Positions 8,374 through 17,684 of a stretch of DNA of 40,703 nt are shown piece by piece. Below the pieces are notes generated by a model, which saw only the letters and a program-made list of their open reading frames with translations, ran no database searches and was not told where the DNA came from. The stretch covers positions 1-40,703 of the forward strand of contig SXRM01000005.1 of the NCBI GenBank assembly GCA_005792545.1. Direction: 5' to 3'. The DNA comes from Pseudomonadota bacterium (lineage in GTDB: Bacteria; Myxococcota_A; UBA9042). The translations under genes were made by a program, and so were the position numbers. Every line of letters begins with the position of its first letter. Position 1 is the stretch's first letter.

Positions 8374-9111
8374 GTGTTCAAGAAGCCGCACCTCGTCCCT
8401 AGCCAGCACATGGGCCGCCAGCTGTATCTGTGGCAGTACGGCGACTATGGGGCGCCGCTGCTGGTCTTCCCGTCCGCCGCGGGCATGGCCCACGAGTGGG
8501 AAGCCCAGGGCATGATCGACGTGCTCGCGCCGCTCATTTCGGCCAAGAAGCTCAAGGTGTACTGCGTTGAGAGCAACGTCAGCGAAGCTTGGACCAAGAA
8601 AGACCTGGACCCGGCGTGGCGTATCGGTCGGCACCTGGCGTACGAGCGCTTCGTCGGCGAGGAATTGGTGCCGTTTTTGCGCGACGACTGCCGCAGCAAA
8701 GACATCACGTTTGGCGTCACCGGAACCAGCCTCGGGGCGCTGTACTCCGCCAACTTCGCACTCAAGCAACCCGAGGTTTTTCGGTATGCGCTGTGCATGT
8801 CGGGTCGGTACGACGTGCGCGACTTCAATCCGTTGCAGTCGCTGGACGTGTACTTCAACAACCCGCTCGCGTACGTCGGCGGCCTCGACGGCGACCTGCT
8901 GGAGCGCATCCGCCGTCACACCCACCTGGACCTGGTTTGCGGGCGCGGTCCCTGGGAAGACGGTAACTGGCAAGAGACCCAACGGCTGTCGGAGATGCTC
9001 AACCGCAAGGGCATTAGCAACCGCATGGACTTGTGGGGCAAGGACGTCGACCACGAGTGGGGCTGGTGGCGCCGCCAGGCCAAGATGTACCTCGGCCACC
9101 GCTACGGCTAG
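8374..9111 (+). CDS. Esterase-family alpha/beta hydrolase
   Basis: A 245-residue protein from the GTG supported by GGAGG. It matches the putative esterase (esterase D-like) branch of alpha/beta hydrolases: an N-terminal beta-rich strand pair (MGRQLYLWQYGDYGAPLLVF), the nucleophile elbow G-T-S-L-G at 117-121 with Ser119, and a C-terminal D-H-E-W with the probable catalytic His227. The acid is probably one of the Asp residues around 196 or 226. There is no signal peptide, so it is probably cytoplasmic. The substrate cannot be told from sequence; related proteins hydrolyse acyl or thioester groups. The next gene on the same strand starts 54 nt downstream, but no functional link to UvrA is evident. 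Confidence 0.8.
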   Translation: MFKKPHLVPSQHMGRQLYLWQYGDYGAPLLVFPSAAGMAHEWEAQGMIDVLAPLISAKKLKVYCVESNVSEAWTKKDLDPAWRIGRHLAYERFVGEELVPFLRDDCRSKDITFGVTGTSLGALYSANFALKQPEVFRYALCMSGRYDVRDFNPLQSLDVYFNNPLAYVGGLDGDLLERIRRHTHLDLVCGRGPWEDGNWQETQRLSEMLNRKGISNRMDLWGKDVDHEWGWWRRQAKMYLGHRYG

Positions 9112-9165
9112 GCCATCGCGCCAGCGGTTGTCGGCGGGCTGTCATGCCCGCACTGCGACCGCATC

Positions 9166-12100
9166 GTGCCGCTGACGATGCCCACCTGCGCCGCCGACAC
9201 CGCCGCAATTCGCCTGCGCGGCGTTCGCCAGAACAACCTGCGCGGGTTCGACCTCGACATTGCCCACGGCCAGATGACGGTCATTACCGGCGTCTCGGGC
9301 TCCGGCAAGTCGTCGCTGGCGTTCGACACCCTGTTCGCAGAGGGCCAGAGGCGCTACGTCGAGTGCCTGTCGAGCTATGCCCGTCAGTTCATTGAGCGCA
9401 TGGACCGGCCAGCTGTCGACGACATCGCCGGCATCTTGCCGGCAGTGGCGTTGCGTCAGGGTCGCGGGTTGCGCTCGGCGCGTTCGACAGTGGCGACGCT
9501 GTGCGACGCGGGTGAGCTGTTTCGAGCGCTGTTTGCCCACGCCTCGAGCCCGTCGTGCCCCAAGTGCGGCGGCAGTGTCGCAAGGCAGCCGCTGGCGGTT
9601 CTGGCCGACGACCTGTTGCAGCGCTACGCTGGACAGCGTGCTGTCGTCACGTTTGCGCTGCCGGTGCTGTCCACGGAGTCCGCCCGCGGCAGCCTGGCGG
9701 CGCTGGCACAGGGCGGCTACCACCGGGCCTTTGAGGCAGGCGAGACTGTGGATCTCGCGCAGCTACTGACCGCAGACCGCATCGGCCGCGCAGTTGAGGT
9801 CGTGCAAGACCGCATGCGGCTCGACGCTGCCGAACGGCCGCGGTTGCTGGACTCGCTGGCCGAGGGTCTGCGCCGCGGAGCAGGGTTGTGTTCGGTGTTT
9901 GTCCAAGCAGCCGCAGTGACAGGCGGCAGCTGGCGGCTGCTTGGCCACAGCGGCGCGTTTGCCTGGCTGCGTGCCGCCACCGCACGCCGCTGCACGGCCT
10001 GTGGCACCGAAGTCGGCGACCCTTCGCCGCAGTTGTTCAGCGCGAGCAGCGCGGTCGGCGCCTGCGAGAGCTGCAACGGCTTTGGGCGCGTCGCCGGCCT
10101 GGACATCGACAGGGCCATCCCGGACGGCGACCTGAGCCTGGCGCTCGGCGCCGTTCGCGTGTGGACGACCGACAGCACCCGCAGCGAGCTCCGCGACATG
10201 CTGCGCCACTGCGCCGCTGCGGGCATCGACGTCAATACGCCCTGGCGCCTGCTGCCGGTCGAGCACCGCACCCGCATTTTGGACGGCGAACCCGGCAAGA
10301 AACGTGGCCGCTTCGAGGGCGTGCGCGGCTGGTTCCGTTGGCTGGAGAGCAAGCAGTACAAGATGCACATCCGCGTGCAGCTGGCGCGGTACCGGGCCTA
10401 CGTTGCGTGTTCGGCGTGTCAGGGCACGCGGCTCAAAGCGCAAGCCCGCCTGTGGCGTCTGGACGGCTTGGACCTGCCCGCCTGGCTGGCGCTGCCGGTC
10501 CGCCAGGTAGTCGCGCGCCTGCGCGGCCTGCAGTTGGACGAAGTGGCGCGGCAAGCAGTGGCGTTGCCGCTTGCTGACTTGTTGCGGCGTGCTGCGCTGC
10601 TCGACGAAATCGGCCTGCATTACCTGACATTTGACCGCCAGGGCCGCACGCTGTCCGGTGGCGAGCTGCAGCGCGTGCAGTTGGTCGCGGCGCTCGCAAC
10701 CGGCTTGAGTCAGGTCCTCTATGTCCTGGATGAGCCATCGATTGGGCTGCACGCGCGCGACAACGACCGACTTTTGCGGGTGTTGGAACGCCTCAAGGCC
10801 GCCGGCAACACGGTGGTGGTGGTCGAGCACGATCCGGCGTTGATTCTAGCCGCCGACCGCGCCGTCGAACTGGGGCCGGGCGCTGGAGAACAGGGCGGTT
10901 ACCTGCTGTACAGCGGCCCGACCGCCGGCCTGTGTGATGCTGTCGACAGTCCGACCGGCCGCTTTCTGGTTGGCGCTGTGACGATGCCGAGTCCGCCAGC
11001 AGCGCAGGCGCGACCCGGAAAAAGGTTAGGCGAAACAGCATGGCTGACGATTCGCGGCGCCAACGGCCACAACTTGCGCGGCCATGACGTCCAGTTCGCG
11101 CACGGCCAGCTCAACGTCGTCTGCGGCGTGTCGGGGTCGGGCAAGTCGACGCTGGTCGTCGATACGCTCTACCGGGCGGCGGCCCGTTCGCTCGGCCAGG
11201 AAGCGGATGCGCCCGAAGCGCATGTTGGCGTCGAAGGTGCGACTTCGTTGCGCACCGCGGCATTGGTGGACCAGACGCCACCGGCCCGCAGTGCGCGCGC
11301 CAACTGTGCCACGTATCTGGACCTGTGGGATGTCGTGCGGCGGCGCTTGTTGACCGACCCGCTGGCGGCTCAGCGCGGGTACTCGACGGGGACATTTAGC
11401 TTCAACAAGGCCGAAGGTCGTTGTCCGGCGTGCGAAGGGTTGGGCGTCCAGACCGTGGACATGCAATTCCTAAGCGACGTCGCCATGACCTGCGAGACCT
11501 GCCAGGGCAAGCGGTTTGCCAGCGATGTGCTCGACGTGCGCCACCACGGCTGGAATGTCGCGCGCTTCTTGGATGCGACCGCCAGCGAAGTCGTGGCGAC
11601 GTTTGCGGCGGACGCATCGCTGTGTGCGCCCGCCCAGCGGCTGTGCGACCTCGGCCTTGGTTACCTGCGTCTGGGCCAGCCGCTGTCGACGCTTTCGGGC
11701 GGCGAACTGCAGCGCGTCAAGCTGGCTCGGCACCTGCAAGGCGGGGCGGATCGGCTACAGAACGGGCTTTACGTGCTGGACGAGCCGACGACGGGCCTGC
11801 ACTTGCAAGACGTCGCGTGCCTGCTGCGCGCGCTGCGCGAATTGGCCGACGCCGGCCACACGGTGGTCGTCATTGAGCACCACCTCGACGTGATTGCCGC
11901 CGCGGATCGGGTGGTTGAGCTCGGGCCCGACGGCGGGCCAGACGGCGGCCATGTGTTGCACCAGGGCCTGGTCGAAGACCTGCTGCAGGTGTTGGAGTCG
12001 CCGACGGCCAAAGCGCTGCGCGCCCACAAGCACCGGCAGCGCTACGTTGCGGCTGGGGGCTTGCAGGATGGCGAAGTGCTGGAGCGCGACCCAGGCGTCA

Positions 12101-14715
12101 TTGAGGTGCGCGGCGCCCGGGTCCACAACCTCAAGGGCCTAAGCCTGGATGTGCCCCGCGACTGCCTGACCGTGGTGACCGGACTGTCGGGGTCGGGCAA
12201 GTCGTCGCTGGCCTTCGATCTGGTGTTTGCTGAGGGCCAGCGGCGCTTTTTGGACTGCTTGTCGCCGTTTGCGCGCCAGTACCTGCCCCCCGCGCTGGCG
12301 CCCGACGTCGACGCGATCCGCGGCCTGCTGCCGACCGTTGCCATCGCCCAGCGCACCACCCGCGGCGGGCCGAAGTCGACGGTGGCCACGCTGACCGACA
12401 CCCTGCCCTACCTGCGGTTGCTGTTCGCGCGCTGTGGCACCCAGTTGTGCCCGCGCTGCGGCGGCGTCGTGGGTGCGCAGTCCGCGGCAGGCATTGCGGA
12501 CGAGATGGCGCGCGTGCACCGCGCGGATGTGCGCTTTGCGGTGACAGCGCCGGCGGTGCGCGGTCGCAAAGGCCACCACGCGGAAGTGCTCGAGCGCGCC
12601 CGTCAGCACGGCCACAGCTGGATCCTGGTTGACGGCGCGCTGTGCAGTCTGCAGGCGGTACCGCAACTGGGACGTCAGCAGATCCACGACCTGGACTTCG
12701 TCGTCGCGTTGCTGCGGCCCGAAGCCTCGACTGAAACGCTGGTCGCGGCAGTTCAGGATGCGCTCAGGCTCGGCGACGGCACGGCCGGCTCGCGCTGCGT
12801 CTCGAGTCATCGGCGCGGTGCCGCCTCCGTGCACGTGTGGAGCACCGACCGCCACTGTGCAACCTGCCGCATCGCCGTGGAACCGCCCAATCCGCGCCTG
12901 TTCTCGTTTACGTCGCCGGCCGGATGGTGTCCCAAGTGCGAAGGCACCGGCATGCGCGAGCCACCCAAGGCCGTGCTGCACGACCCCGATGCGGACCCCA
13001 AGTCCAGCGAAGCGCTGGCCAAGGCCGGGCTGGCCGACGGTGGCGAGAGCCTGGACCTGCAACCGCAGCGCGCGCTCGATGTGTGCCCGACCTGTCAGGG
13101 CGCACGGCTGCGTCCGGAAGCGCTTGCGGTCCAGGTGGGCGGCAAGAACCTGGCGCAAGCGCTGGACCAGGGGCCCTCGCAGCTGATGGGCTGGCTGGAC
13201 ACGCTGGGTTTTGCGGGTCGCGACGCCCTAGTGGCGGCGCCGATTGTCGCGGACTTGCGCGGTCGCTGTACCTTTCTGGCGCAAGTGGGCCTGGACTACC
13301 TGCCGCTGGGTCGGGCGGCGCTGACGCTGTCCGGCGGCGAAAGCCAGCGACTGCGGCTGGCCGCGCAGCTGGGATCGAACCTGCGCGGCGTACTGTATGT
13401 GCTCGATGAGCCGACGATTGGCCTGCACCCAGCCGACAACGCGCGCGTGCTCGACGCGATGGACCAGCTGCGGGCGCGCGGCAACGGCTTGCTGGTAGTC
13501 GAACACGACGAAGAGACGATCCGCCGCGCCGACCACGTGATTGAGCTCGGCCCCGGCGGCGGCCACAGCGGTGGCGAGCTGGTGTTTCAAGGCACGGTGC
13601 CGGCGCTGCTGGCTGCGCACACTTCGCCGACGGGTGCGGCGCTGCGCCTGGCACCGGGTTTGCGGCCGCGCGACGCGGGCAAGCTTGCAAGCAGCGAAAC
13701 AACAATAGTTTCAGTGCGAAACGCGACCTTGCACAACCTGCGCGGCGACGAGGCGCGGTTTGCGCGCGGCCACTTGAACGTCGTTACCGGCGTCTCGGGC
13801 TCTGGCAAGTCGACGTTGGTGCGCGACGTGCTGGTGCAGGCGGCAAAGCTTTGGGTCGCGGGGGGCGGCGCCGCGGCGGTGGCGGCGAACTTGGGCACCG
13901 TAGCAGGCCTGGATGGCCTCGGGGCGGTGGCTGTGGTGGACCAGGCGCCGATTGGCCGCACCCCACGGTCGTGCCCGGCAACCTATATGGGCGTATTCGA
14001 CACGCTGCGCCAGACCTATGCCGCGCTGCCCGACGCCAAGGTGGCGGGGCTGACCGCGTCGGACTTTTCGTTCAACGCCGGCGCCGGTCGCTGCGAGGTT
14101 TGTGGGGGAACCGGGCAGATTCGCGTCGAGATGTCGTTTCTGCCGACGGTGGCGGTGCCGTGCGAGGCCTGCCAGGGTCAGCGCTACGGCGCGCGGGTGC
14201 TCGGCGTGGGCTACAAGGGCAAGAACCTGGCGCAGGTGCTGGCGATGTCGATGGCCGAGGCCGCGCTGCACTTTGCGGCGCTGCGGGCCGTTGCCGAGCC
14301 GCTCCGGCTATGCGAACGCATGGGACTTGGCTACCTGACGCTCGGTCAGTCGAGCGACACGCTGTCGGGCGGCGAAGCGCAGCGACTCAAGCTGGTGACC
14401 GAACTAGCCAAGCGCCGCCGCGCGGAGACGCTGTACGTGCTGGACGAGCCAACGACTGGGCTGCATCTGCACGACGTGGACAAGCTGCTGACCGTGCTGC
14501 GCGACCTGGTGGCGCGGGGTGACACTTTGGTCGTGATTGAGCACCACCTCGACATCATGGCCCAGGCGGACTGGTTGGTCGACCTGGGTCCGGGCGCCGG
14601 TGCTGCCGGTGGCCAGGTGACGTGGTGCGGGACGGTTTCCGACATGCTGCGGGCAGGGCCGGAGGTGCCAACCCGCGCCGCGCTGGCAGCGCACCTGACA
14701 CCGTCCGCCCATTGA
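9166..14715 (+). CDS. uvrA: Double-length UvrA: two complete UvrA copies fused in tandem
   Basis: At 1849 residues this is about twice canonical UvrA (about 940). Four ABC-type ATPase modules are visible. Walker A motifs lie near residues 42-50 (GVSGSGKSS), 653 (GVSGSGKST), 1007 (GLSGSGKSS) and 1542 (GVSGSGKST). LSGGE signatures lie near 496, 842, 1388 and 1733. Each half repeats the UvrA order: an ATPase part with the sequence EGQRR(Y/F)-x(2)-CLS, a CxxC zinc module, the signature, then a second ATPase part with the paired CxxC zinc finger. A shortened region corresponding to the UvrB-binding insertion is present in both halves. UvrA normally dimerises to scan DNA for lesions; a covalent pseudo-dimer would make this a single chain. 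Such long UvrA-like proteins are known in some proteobacteria, usually beside a normal UvrA, and their role is unsettled. The GTG at 9166 or the ATG at 9178 could be the start; neither has a clear ribosome site. Confidence 0.9.
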   Translation: MPLTMPTCAADTAAIRLRGVRQNNLRGFDLDIAHGQMTVITGVSGSGKSSLAFDTLFAEGQRRYVECLSSYARQFIERMDRPAVDDIAGILPAVALRQGRGLRSARSTVATLCDAGELFRALFAHASSPSCPKCGGSVARQPLAVLADDLLQRYAGQRAVVTFALPVLSTESARGSLAALAQGGYHRAFEAGETVDLAQLLTADRIGRAVEVVQDRMRLDAAERPRLLDSLAEGLRRGAGLCSVFVQAAAVTGGSWRLLGHSGAFAWLRAATARRCTACGTEVGDPSPQLFSASSAVGACESCNGFGRVAGLDIDRAIPDGDLSLALGAVRVWTTDSTRSELRDMLRHCAAAGIDVNTPWRLLPVEHRTRILDGEPGKKRGRFEGVRGWFRWLESKQYKMHIRVQLARYRAYVACSACQGTRLKAQARLWRLDGLDLPAWLALPVRQVVARLRGLQLDEVARQAVALPLADLLRRAALLDEIGLHYLTFDRQGRTLSGGELQRVQLVAALATGLSQVLYVLDEPSIGLHARDNDRLLRVLERLKAAGNTVVVVEHDPALILAADRAVELGPGAGEQGGYLLYSGPTAGLCDAVDSPTGRFLVGAVTMPSPPAAQARPGKRLGETAWLTIRGANGHNLRGHDVQFAHGQLNVVCGVSGSGKSTLVVDTLYRAAARSLGQEADAPEAHVGVEGATSLRTAALVDQTPPARSARANCATYLDLWDVVRRRLLTDPLAAQRGYSTGTFSFNKAEGRCPACEGLGVQTVDMQFLSDVAMTCETCQGKRFASDVLDVRHHGWNVARFLDATASEVVATFAADASLCAPAQRLCDLGLGYLRLGQPLSTLSGGELQRVKLARHLQGGADRLQNGLYVLDEPTTGLHLQDVACLLRALRELADAGHTVVVIEHHLDVIAAADRVVELGPDGGPDGGHVLHQGLVEDLLQVLESPTAKALRAHKHRQRYVAAGGLQDGEVLERDPGVIEVRGARVHNLKGLSLDVPRDCLTVVTGLSGSGKSSLAFDLVFAEGQRRFLDCLSPFARQYLPPALAPDVDAIRGLLPTVAIAQRTTRGGPKSTVATLTDTLPYLRLLFARCGTQLCPRCGGVVGAQSAAGIADEMARVHRADVRFAVTAPAVRGRKGHHAEVLERARQHGHSWILVDGALCSLQAVPQLGRQQIHDLDFVVALLRPEASTETLVAAVQDALRLGDGTAGSRCVSSHRRGAASVHVWSTDRHCATCRIAVEPPNPRLFSFTSPAGWCPKCEGTGMREPPKAVLHDPDADPKSSEALAKAGLADGGESLDLQPQRALDVCPTCQGARLRPEALAVQVGGKNLAQALDQGPSQLMGWLDTLGFAGRDALVAAPIVADLRGRCTFLAQVGLDYLPLGRAALTLSGGESQRLRLAAQLGSNLRGVLYVLDEPTIGLHPADNARVLDAMDQLRARGNGLLVVEHDEETIRRADHVIELGPGGGHSGGELVFQGTVPALLAAHTSPTGAALRLAPGLRPRDAGKLASSETTIVSVRNATLHNLRGDEARFARGHLNVVTGVSGSGKSTLVRDVLVQAAKLWVAGGGAAAVAANLGTVAGLDGLGAVAVVDQAPIGRTPRSCPATYMGVFDTLRQTYAALPDAKVAGLTASDFSFNAGAGRCEVCGGTGQIRVEMSFLPTVAVPCEACQGQRYGARVLGVGYKGKNLAQVLAMSMAEAALHFAALRAVAEPLRLCERMGLGYLTLGQSSDTLSGGEAQRLKLVTELAKRRRAETLYVLDEPTTGLHLHDVDKLLTVLRDLVARGDTLVVIEHHLDIMAQADWLVDLGPGAGAAGGQVTWCGTVSDMLRAGPEVPTRAALAAHLTPSAH

Positions 14716-14791
14716 CGCCGCCGCTCACCCGGCGCACGATGGCCGCCTCGACCACCGCGCTCAAAACCGCGCAAGGTAAGCCGGAGCCGCC

Positions 14792-16753
14792 ATGACCGAC
14801 CCGACGCCGCTACTGCGTGTGCCCACCAAAGACGACCCGGCCGACCCGTGCGTGCTGGTCATCTTTGGCGCCTCGGGCGACCTGACCAAGCGGCTGCTGA
14901 TGCCCGCGCTCTACAACCTGCACTGCGACGGGCTGCTCGACCCGCGCACCAGCATCGTCGGCATGGCAATGGACGACCTGACGAGCGAAGTGTTTCGCGA
15001 CCGGCTTTCGGCGGACATCCGCAAGTTCTCGACGCGCAAGGTGTTTGTCGAAGACGCGTGGGCAGACCTGGTGCGCCGCATCCACTACACGCCAGGCAAG
15101 TTCAATGACGCCGCGGCGTTTGAGCGCCTGGGCCAGGTGTGCGCAGAGGTCGGAGCGGCCGCGGGGACGTGCGACAACCTGCTGTTCTACTACGCAATTC
15201 CGCCGTCGCTGTTTGGCCTGGTGTCGCAGATGCTCGACGGCGCGGGGCTGTGCAAAGCGGGCGCGGCCTGGCGGCGCGTCATCGTCGAGAAGCCGTTCGG
15301 CCACGACCTGCCGTCGGCGCTGGCATTGAACAAGCAACTGCTGGCGCACTGGAGCGAGGACCAGGTCTTTCGCATCGATCACTACACCGGCAAAGAGACG
15401 GTCCAGAACATCCTGGCCTTTCGCTTCAGCAACGGCATTTTCGAGCCGCTGTGGAACAAGCACCACATCGACCACATCCAAATCACGGTCGCCGAAACCG
15501 TGAGCGTCGAGGGCCGCGGCAAGTATTACGAGTCGTCGGGTGTGCTGCGCGACATGATTCAAAATCACATGTTTCAGCTGCTGGCCTACCTGTGCATGGA
15601 GCCGCCGACTTCGCTCAAGCCGGACGCCGTACGCAACGAGCGCTTCAAAGTGCTGGACGCGGTGCGTATCTACAAGCCGGCAGACATCGACAACTACACC
15701 ATTCGCGGCCAGTACGGCGCCGGCAGTAAGCCGGACGGCACGCCGGTCATCGCCTATCGCGACGAGCCAGAGGTCGCCGACGACTCGCGCACCGAGACCT
15801 TTGCGGCCATGAAGCTGTACATCGACAACTGGCGCTGGGAGGGTGTGCCGGTCTACCTGCGCAGCGGCAAAAGCCTGTGGACGCGCGCGACCGAGATCCT
15901 GGTGCAGTTCAAAAAAGCGCCGGAGGTGCTGTTTCGTGACACGCCGGAGGTCGAGGAAATCGAGCCCAACCAGCTGATTTTCCACATCCAGCCGGCCCAG
16001 GGCGTCGAACTGCGCTTCCAGGCCAAAAGCCCGGGCCCCGGCATGATGCTGCAGCCGGTCAACATGCGCTTCGACTACCAGAGCAACTTTGAGGCTCAGC
16101 GCTCGACCGGCTACGAGGTGCTCATCTACAACTGCATGACCGGCGACGCATCGCTGTTTTCGCGCTCGGATCTCGTGGAAGCGGCATGGCGGATTGCCCA
16201 GCCCATGCTCGATGCATGGACGCAAAGCCAACCGCCCGATTTCCCGAACTACACCACCGGCACCTGGGGCCCGCGGGCGTCGTTTCAGTTCATGGAGCGC
16301 GACGGCCGCAAGTGGCTCGAAGTCGTGAACCCGACGATTCTGGGCAAGGTGCCGTTGTTTAGCGGCACCAGCGAAGCGTTCTTGCATGGCCTCGCGCTGT
16401 GTTTGAAGCCTCTGGCCAAGGCCAATGGCGACTACGTCGTGCGCAAAGGCGAGCCGGGCACCGACATGTATCTGCTTGTGCGCGGCAAGGTCGAGGTCCG
16501 CGCCCCGGACGGCGCGGTCCTCAAATCTCTGGCGGAGGGCGACTTTTTTGGCGAGTTGAGCCTGCTGCTAGCCAGCCCGCGCACGGCCGACGTGGTGGCG
16601 ACCACCGACTGCGACCTCTACAGCCTGGACGGCGCTGACTTTCGGCGGGTGCTCAAGATCTACCCCGAGTTTGCCCAGAACATCGTGCAAGTCGCCCGCG
16701 ATCGCTACAAGCTCATCGTGGGCACCGAGTCGATGCTGGGCAAGCGGGCGTAG
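14792..16753 (+). CDS. zwf: Glucose-6-phosphate dehydrogenase fused to a cyclic-nucleotide-binding domain
   Basis: A 653-residue protein. Residues 1 to about 511 are a full glucose-6-phosphate dehydrogenase, which oxidises glucose 6-phosphate with NADP in the first step of the pentose phosphate pathway. Visible motifs are the Rossmann GASGDLTKR (26-34), EKPFG (166-170), the catalytic RIDHYTGKE (194-202, Asp196-His197) and MIQNH (His259). The usual C-terminal end (TGTWGPRASFQFMERDGRKW) is in place. Ordinary Zwf stops here at about 490-510. This protein adds about 140 residues with the Crp/cNMP-binding fold: a beta roll from about 518 and a phosphate-binding cassette FFGELSLLLASPRTADV (585-601) that keeps the Glu (588) and the Arg (597) expected to contact the cyclic phosphate. 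Allosteric control by cAMP or another cyclic nucleotide is inferred. GGAG precedes the ATG. No other pentose-phosphate genes are adjacent. Confidence 0.93.
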   Translation: MTDPTPLLRVPTKDDPADPCVLVIFGASGDLTKRLLMPALYNLHCDGLLDPRTSIVGMAMDDLTSEVFRDRLSADIRKFSTRKVFVEDAWADLVRRIHYTPGKFNDAAAFERLGQVCAEVGAAAGTCDNLLFYYAIPPSLFGLVSQMLDGAGLCKAGAAWRRVIVEKPFGHDLPSALALNKQLLAHWSEDQVFRIDHYTGKETVQNILAFRFSNGIFEPLWNKHHIDHIQITVAETVSVEGRGKYYESSGVLRDMIQNHMFQLLAYLCMEPPTSLKPDAVRNERFKVLDAVRIYKPADIDNYTIRGQYGAGSKPDGTPVIAYRDEPEVADDSRTETFAAMKLYIDNWRWEGVPVYLRSGKSLWTRATEILVQFKKAPEVLFRDTPEVEEIEPNQLIFHIQPAQGVELRFQAKSPGPGMMLQPVNMRFDYQSNFEAQRSTGYEVLIYNCMTGDASLFSRSDLVEAAWRIAQPMLDAWTQSQPPDFPNYTTGTWGPRASFQFMERDGRKWLEVVNPTILGKVPLFSGTSEAFLHGLALCLKPLAKANGDYVVRKGEPGTDMYLLVRGKVEVRAPDGAVLKSLAEGDFFGELSLLLASPRTADVVATTDCDLYSLDGADFRRVLKIYPEFAQNIVQVARDRYKLIVGTESMLGKRA

Positions 16754-16776
16754 ACACGCCCTTTTACGCTGTTGCT

Positions 16777-17610
16777 GTGGCCTTCGCCGGTACCGCCTCA
16801 GGGCCCGACTACGCCGCTGCGTGGCAGCTAGCGGCTGTTGACGGGCTGCAGCAGTGCCAGCGGCCGGCGGACGTCGCCGTTGCGTGGCTGTTCGCCCACG
16901 CGCAAGCCGAAGCGCGCTCGTCGTGGCTGCAAGGTCGGCGCGACCCGCCGCTGGAAGTGGCGGCCTCAGATGCCTCGTGGGCAACCCAGGCCTGGGACAC
17001 GTTGGCGCATCGGCACGTGTTCCGCATCCAGGCCCATGTCGCCCAGGTGCTGACCCGCTGGCAGCGCGGCGAAGTGGACCTGCGCCTGACCGACGCGATG
17101 CCGTCCCCCGACCAGCTGCTGCGCGGCCAGAGCCAGGGCTGGCGGTGGCTGTCGCTGCTGCCGCCGGACGCCGACTGCGGCCTTGAGCCGACGCCGTTTG
17201 CGTTTGCGCTGCACGACCTGTGTCACGCGGCGCACTACTTCGACCCGGCGCACCATCGGGCCCAGCGCGGCTTCTTCGCGGCGGTCTGGAAGGCGACGCA
17301 AACGCCCGGCTTTGGCGAGTGGATGGTGCAGTTCGACGCTGATGTGCCCGCTGAATTCCGCAAGGTCTGCGCGGACATGAACGGCTCTGTTCTGTTCCTG
17401 TGGACGGCGCTGCGCAAAAAGGTCACCAACGCCGCCAAGTTGGCAGGTCGCCCGCCGCAAGACGCCGCTGCCGAGCTGTGCGCTTGGCTTGGCCTGGCCG
17501 GGTCGGTGCGCGACGCGGCGCTGCGGTTTTCGGTGCACCGCGATGCCGACCGCGCGTTGGCCCTGACTGACGCGCAAGTGCTTGAAAACTGGTGGACGGC
17601 CGCGTCTTGA
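16777..17610 (+). CDS. Uncharacterised protein with histidine cluster
   Basis: A 277-residue protein starting at GTG 16777, 23 nt after zwf; no strong ribosome site is visible, so the exact start is uncertain. I do not recognise the family. The sequence is mostly helical, with no signal peptide and no membrane segment. The most distinctive part is FALHDLCHAAHYFDPAHH (residues 143-160), with His at 146, 150, 153, 159 and 160. This resembles a metal-binding helix pair, for example a diiron or zinc site, and Asp187/Asp189 and Glu193 lie further on. The position right after zwf on the same strand allows co-transcription, but no pathway link can be shown. A copy of the G7 repeat starts 5 nt after the stop codon. 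Confidence 0.65.
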   Translation: MAFAGTASGPDYAAAWQLAAVDGLQQCQRPADVAVAWLFAHAQAEARSSWLQGRRDPPLEVAASDASWATQAWDTLAHRHVFRIQAHVAQVLTRWQRGEVDLRLTDAMPSPDQLLRGQSQGWRWLSLLPPDADCGLEPTPFAFALHDLCHAAHYFDPAHHRAQRGFFAAVWKATQTPGFGEWMVQFDADVPAEFRKVCADMNGSVLFLWTALRKKVTNAAKLAGRPPQDAAAELCAWLGLAGSVRDAALRFSVHRDADRALALTDAQVLENWWTAAS

Positions 17611-17615
17611 TCTAT

Positions 17616-17643
17616 GGGGGGGTCTGTTCAGATGCCCGAAATC
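17616..17643 (+). repeat. G7-TGTTCA dispersed repeat, copy 5 (28-bp form)
   Basis: Begins GGGGGGGTCTGTTCAGAT and ends in GAAATC. It matches 25853-25880 at 26 of 28 positions in the same orientation, and weaker similarity continues beyond. It sits between the stop of the His-cluster gene and the first lipoprotein gene. Confidence 0.9.
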
Positions 17644-17684
17644 ACGCTACAAATCTGGTCGCTTCCGATCATGCATGACGGACC

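Noticed and set aside
14810-16387. Long minus-strand frame opposite zwf
   Set aside because: It lies wholly antisense to the catalytic motifs of glucose-6-phosphate dehydrogenase. Long antisense frames are expected in high-GC genes.
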